From Ruminococcaceae bacterium UBA6413 (GTDB taxonomy: Bacteria; Bacillota; Clostridia; Oscillospirales; Ruminococcaceae): a stretch of 39,055 bases of DNA. This document shows, in pieces, positions 36,419 to 39,055 of this stretch. How positions within the stretch are numbered: the stretch's first letter is position 1; every line of letters starts with the position of its first letter. A program made the position numbers and the translations under genes. Location: positions 1 through 39,055 of the forward strand of contig DJPL01000044.1 in NCBI GenBank assembly GCA_002437415.1, in the 5' to 3' direction. The notes beneath the pieces were generated by a model. It worked only from the letters and a program-made list of their open reading frames with translations, searched no databases and was not told the DNA's origin.

Positions 36419-38482
36419 CTATCCTATGAATTCATCGATAGTCGGAATTTCGTAATCGGCTATCAATTCTTCTTCGTCAATTTCTGCAAGCACACTTTGA
36501 TGTTCGCTAAGCTGAGCATCTCTTGCGGCTTCTTCAAACTGGCGCTGTAGTTCAGCCTGTTCGGCACGTTCTCGTTCTGCCTGTTCCTGCTCGGACTGTT
36601 CACGCATTGCTTTTTCTTCTGACGTCGACTGCTCCATAAGCTGTGCCATTTTTGTTTTCACCTCCTTGAGTTTCTGTATTTGCTCATTATCAGAATACAT
36701 CTCGTTTATATCGGTATTGTTTGGTATTCCGCTTGGGAATGAGCTACCGACTTTACTGATAAACGGATGTGATAATGTGTCAAACTTGTATAACCAAAAT
36801 GGCGGATATTCATCGAGAAATTCGATCATATATCCGCCATATTTCTTTTTAATTTTCGGTGAAGCTCGAAACGCTCGAAGCAACTCCGATGTAGTCAGTA
36901 AGTCGCGTCCCTGATAACTTTCGTTGTCAGAACTACTTCCGCCGGTTGTCGTTCCCTGACTGTGACCTTTCGTATCAATTCGTACAGTTGTTTTATCCAA
37001 CTTTTCGACTATGTACTTGCGAGTTTCCAGGTCCGGTGCACCAAGGTAAGTAAACAAGGAGCAGTTACCTATAATGCTCTCCCAGTTGTCCTTGTACAAA
37101 GCCTTGAGCTGAGGCAACGACTGTAAAACAATACAGGCTCTTATATTGTTTGAACGTATAACGGCTGTGATTTTGTCGAAATTCGGTATACGTCCTATAT
37201 TAGCAAATTCGTCAAGCTCTATCGATACAAGCAACGGCAGTCTGCCATTGTGTTTAAAATTAGCACAGTACATAAGTCGTGCAAACAGCTGTGAATAGAA
37301 CATATTGCATATAGCCTTATATGTTGTATCAGCAGGCGGAACAATCAGAAATATAGCCGTCTTTTCAACGCCGATATTGTCAAAGTCCATTTCATCGATT
37401 ACGGTTAAGTCGTTGACATCTTCTACTGCCCACAAATCAAGACGTGTGGATAACGTTTTTGCAATACCACCCATAGTTTCTTCAGGAGTACCTTTAATGC
37501 CGTTCCAGTTAATTGTAGCGGCATCACAAGGATGCTCGATTGAGTGTTTATTAAGGCAACGAGCCAATTCACACAATTCGTCTATTCTTCCATTTTTATA
37601 TGTGATACTGTTAAGCAGTCTGACTACACGACCAAAGCATTTCACTTCACCTTCCGCTTTCCAAAGATATATCATTATCGCAGTCAACAGTGACTTTGCA
37701 GACCCCGACCAGAAATCTTCTTTATCATCGTCACCGGCAGAGGCATTAATAAAGGTGTTTGCCAAAACAACAATATCCTGTTCATCGTTGATGTAAACAA
37801 ACGGATTGTATGCGTTGGTCTTTTTGATGTTTATCAAATTAAACACACGCACCTTGTATCCATTTTCCATAAGTAGCTTTGCGGTATCTCTGTAAAGCTC
37901 GCCTTTAGGATCAGTCACAACATAACTGCCAAACATCTGAATTATATCAGGTTTGATTTTTCGGAATGATTTACCTGCACCGGGACCGCCGATTAGTATT
38001 TCGTTCAGATTATGCGGTTCATAATAGCGACCTTGCGGATTGTTGACGGTAACATAGAATTTGTTGCCGATTGGAATACCGGTTTCATCGCTGTTTTCCT
38101 TTTCGTCACGCTTAGTTGCCCAATCGGCACTTCCGGCTTCCACGCCTTTGTAATCATCGTAATTTTTACTGAACAGCATAAGTGCAAGCAGTGACAAAGC
38201 AACAACGTAAATATACCAAACAGAACCGTGCATTTGCATTATTGCACCGATGTCAAAAGGTGCTGTAAAAGTTGGATTAGTCCAATATGGCATAGATTTT
38301 ATCAGCACTGACAAATTAATATTATCCGATGATATGTTGTTGTCGTATGCGTAGCACTGCAAGCTGTAAATCAGATAAGATATAATCAGGAATGTGATTA
38401 CACCTATAACAGAAACAAGTATAAGACCGGTTTTTAAGACGGATTTGCTGTTTTTATGGCGCAATTTGTTTTTGTTTGCCAT
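36419..38482 (-). CDS. virD4: VirD4/TraG-family type IV coupling protein
   Basis: A 687-residue protein. Start at MANKNKLRH (38482) with AAGGAGG five bases upstream. Two N-terminal membrane segments (about 17-38 and 82-100), then the hexameric ATPase domain with Walker A GGPGAGKSF near 164-172, DPKGELY shortly after, and Walker B SIELDEFANIGR near 425. A Glu/Gln-rich coiled coil (about 595-660) ends the protein. It brings the relaxase-DNA complex to the channel. A palindrome copy (38498) lies between its promoter -10 and ribosome site. Confidence 0.95.
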   Translation of the reverse strand: MANKNKLRHKNSKSVLKTGLILVSVIGVITFLIISYLIYSLQCYAYDNNISSDNINLSVLIKSMPYWTNPTFTAPFDIGAIMQMHGSVWYIYVVALSLLALMLFSKNYDDYKGVEAGSADWATKRDEKENSDETGIPIGNKFYVTVNNPQGRYYEPHNLNEILIGGPGAGKSFRKIKPDIIQMFGSYVVTDPKGELYRDTAKLLMENGYKVRVFNLINIKKTNAYNPFVYINDEQDIVVLANTFINASAGDDDKEDFWSGSAKSLLTAIMIYLWKAEGEVKCFGRVVRLLNSITYKNGRIDELCELARCLNKHSIEHPCDAATINWNGIKGTPEETMGGIAKTLSTRLDLWAVEDVNDLTVIDEMDFDNIGVEKTAIFLIVPPADTTYKAICNMFYSQLFARLMYCANFKHNGRLPLLVSIELDEFANIGRIPNFDKITAVIRSNNIRACIVLQSLPQLKALYKDNWESIIGNCSLFTYLGAPDLETRKYIVEKLDKTTVRIDTKGHSQGTTTGGSSSDNESYQGRDLLTTSELLRAFRASPKIKKKYGGYMIEFLDEYPPFWLYKFDTLSHPFISKVGSSFPSGIPNNTDINEMYSDNEQIQKLKEVKTKMAQLMEQSTSEEKAMREQSEQEQAERERAEQAELQRQFEEAARDAQLSEHQSVLAEIDEEELIADYEIPTIDEFIG

Positions 38483-38497
38483 TACAACCTCCTTCAA

Positions 38498-38515
38498 TGT
38501 GCTACTGGTAGCACA
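38498..38515. repeat. Palindrome family, copy 6
   Basis: TGTGCTAC-TG-GTAGCACA, two bases downstream of a TATAAT box and upstream of the virD4 ribosome site, i.e. over the likely transcription start. Confidence 0.85.
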
Positions 38516-38517
38516 GT

Positions 38518-38523
38518 ATTATA
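38518..38523 (-). promoter_or_regulatory. Possible -10 box upstream of virD4
   Basis: TATAAT on the complement, directly before the palindrome. No good -35 is seen at 17 bases, so it would be weak or need an activator. Confidence 0.45.
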
Positions 38524-38530
38524 AGCCACC

Positions 38531-38558
38531 ATAAAGGCGGCAGAGCTTTTCTGCCGCC
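38531..38558 (-). terminator. Hairpin terminator after the SpaA-like gene
   Basis: On the complement GGCGGCAGA/TCTGCCGCC 9-bp stem followed by TTTAT. It separates the surface protein gene from virD4. Confidence 0.65.
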
Positions 38559-38584
38559 CGGTGACAAATAAAATTTAATGCTGT

Positions 38585-39055
38585 TTAGTGTTTATGCTGT
38601 TTCTGTTTTCGCGGGGATATCAGAATAGCGCTTGTACTAAGCGCAACTGCTGATATGATGATCAACACAGTCTGCAATTCATCATTGCGCACACCTGACG
38701 GTGGGTTGTTACCATTGTACATTTCAGCGGTAGCAATTGCACCATCGCGGTCGATCGTCAGCTGTACATCTGCAGGTAATACATAACCTGCCGATGCGGT
38801 ATCCTTGATTTCGTGTATGGTATATTCGCCGGCTCTCAGATCAGTTATTCTTATAATACCATTTTTGTCGGTAGTATAGGTTTTCTTGAAGTCCTGACCT
38901 GTGTATGTCTTTCCGGTTACTTCAAAATGGAAACCCTCGACCTTTTTATCATACGAGGTTTTCACTATCTTGATCTCGCCCTTCTGAGGTGAGTTAATGA
39001 ATGTTCCCTTGCCAAGCTCATCATTGGAAACTTCTACGGTTTCGCCGTCATTTAC
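38585..39055 (-). CDS. SpaA-like surface protein, C-terminal part (cut by window edge)
   Basis: The frame stays open to base 39055, so the start is outside; 156 residues are visible. They contain a prealbumin-like SpaA domain (KGEIKIVKTSYDKKVEG.FHFEVTG...KNGIIRITDLRAGEYTIHEI..AGYVLP), the repeat unit of Gram-positive pilins and collagen-type adhesins. Then comes NPPSG, a possible non-canonical sortase signal, a membrane helix (about residues 122-143) and a basic tail (PRKQKQHKH), the cell-wall anchoring layout. A surface adhesin of this type could promote contact between mating cells. Confidence 0.85.
   Translation of the reverse strand, partial: VNDGETVEVSNDELGKGTFINSPQKGEIKIVKTSYDKKVEGFHFEVTGKTYTGQDFKKTYTTDKNGIIRITDLRAGEYTIHEIKDTASAGYVLPADVQLTIDRDGAIATAEMYNGNNPPSGVRNDELQTVLIIISAVALSTSAILISPRKQKQHKH

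Larger units (their letters stand above)
22172..39055. mobile_element. Integrative conjugative element (partial, right end outside window)
   Basis: A long leftward block with VirD4, VirB2-like, VirB6-like, PrgI-like and VirB4 conjugation genes, topoisomerase III, TOPRIM primase and a winged-helix protein, the content of Gram-positive conjugative transposons. A family of 18-bp palindromes is confined to it. No relaxase or integrase for it is seen, so these should lie beyond the right edge. The left boundary is uncertain (between 21421 and 22172). Confidence 0.8.

Noticed and set aside
22582..38515. CRISPR array made of the recurring palindromes
   Set aside because: Copies are hundreds to thousands of bases apart with no spacers and no cas genes.

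Overview
The window looks like a Gram-positive anaerobe of class Clostridia, probably a Ruminococcus or Oscillospiraceae relative. This rests on near-consensus TTGACA-17-TATAAT promoters, strong GGAGG ribosome sites, a Zur-znuACB operon, single-membrane-type conjugation genes and a SpaA-like surface protein. It cannot be fixed to a species from sequence alone. The layout is a short block of core genes flanked and interrupted by mobile DNA.

Left edge (1-2510): the 3' part of a tyrosine integrase, a nucleotidyltransferase-fold gene, and a rearranged tRNA-Pro(UGG) locus. In that locus a consensus promoter drives a dead 5' half of tRNA-Pro, followed about 150 bp later by a complete but divergent tRNA-Pro. 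Core region (2530-13800): tRNA-Ser(GGA), tRNA-Leu(UAG), a zur-znuA-znuC-znuB zinc uptake operon with its promoter and a likely Zur operator, a 724-residue protein built from two diverged copies of one domain, a small lipoprotein, carB, a leucine-carboxyl-methyltransferase-family methyltransferase, and tRNA-Lys(UUU).

Centre (13756-21420): a complete integrated filamentous phage (inovirus) of about 7.6 kb. A 46-bp exact direct repeat of the 3' part of tRNA-Lys bounds it. Its leftward operon reads: ssDNA-binding-like protein, two tiny membrane proteins of 35 and 39 residues (not obvious at usual ORF length limits), major coat preprotein, large adsorption-type minor coat, small membrane protein, Zot-family ATPase, Cys-rich protein, replication initiator, integrase, RHH protein. 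The first seven follow the order V-VII-IX-VIII-III-VI-I of the coliphages M13/f1. A divergent XRE repressor faces the operon across four copies of a 16-18 bp operator. The right end holds an intergenic region full of hairpins, including a roughly 146-nt long imperfect inverted repeat. A 56-bp repeat present in two inverted copies plus a diverged third, and nine TTGTA-N-TACAA sites, are scattered through the element. No secretin gene is present, as expected for a host without an outer membrane. This is the most notable system in the window.

Right part (about 21820-39055, open at the right edge): an integrative conjugative element, transcribed leftward. From right to left: SpaA-like surface protein (partial), VirD4/TraG coupling ATPase, an unknown protein with an Ala/Thr-rich tail, VirB2-like, VirB6-like and PrgI-like membrane proteins, VirB4 ATPase, an unknown protein, a CpaE/ParA-like protein with a degenerate P-loop, topoisomerase III, a small membrane protein, a TOPRIM primase, a winged-helix protein, and small cargo genes including a GNAT acetyltransferase. 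Five perfect copies of the palindrome TGTGCTAC-NN-GTAGCACA plus one variant are dispersed through it, mostly just before ribosome sites or on promoters. Two short rightward promoter-terminator units look like small RNAs, one antisense to the winged-helix gene.
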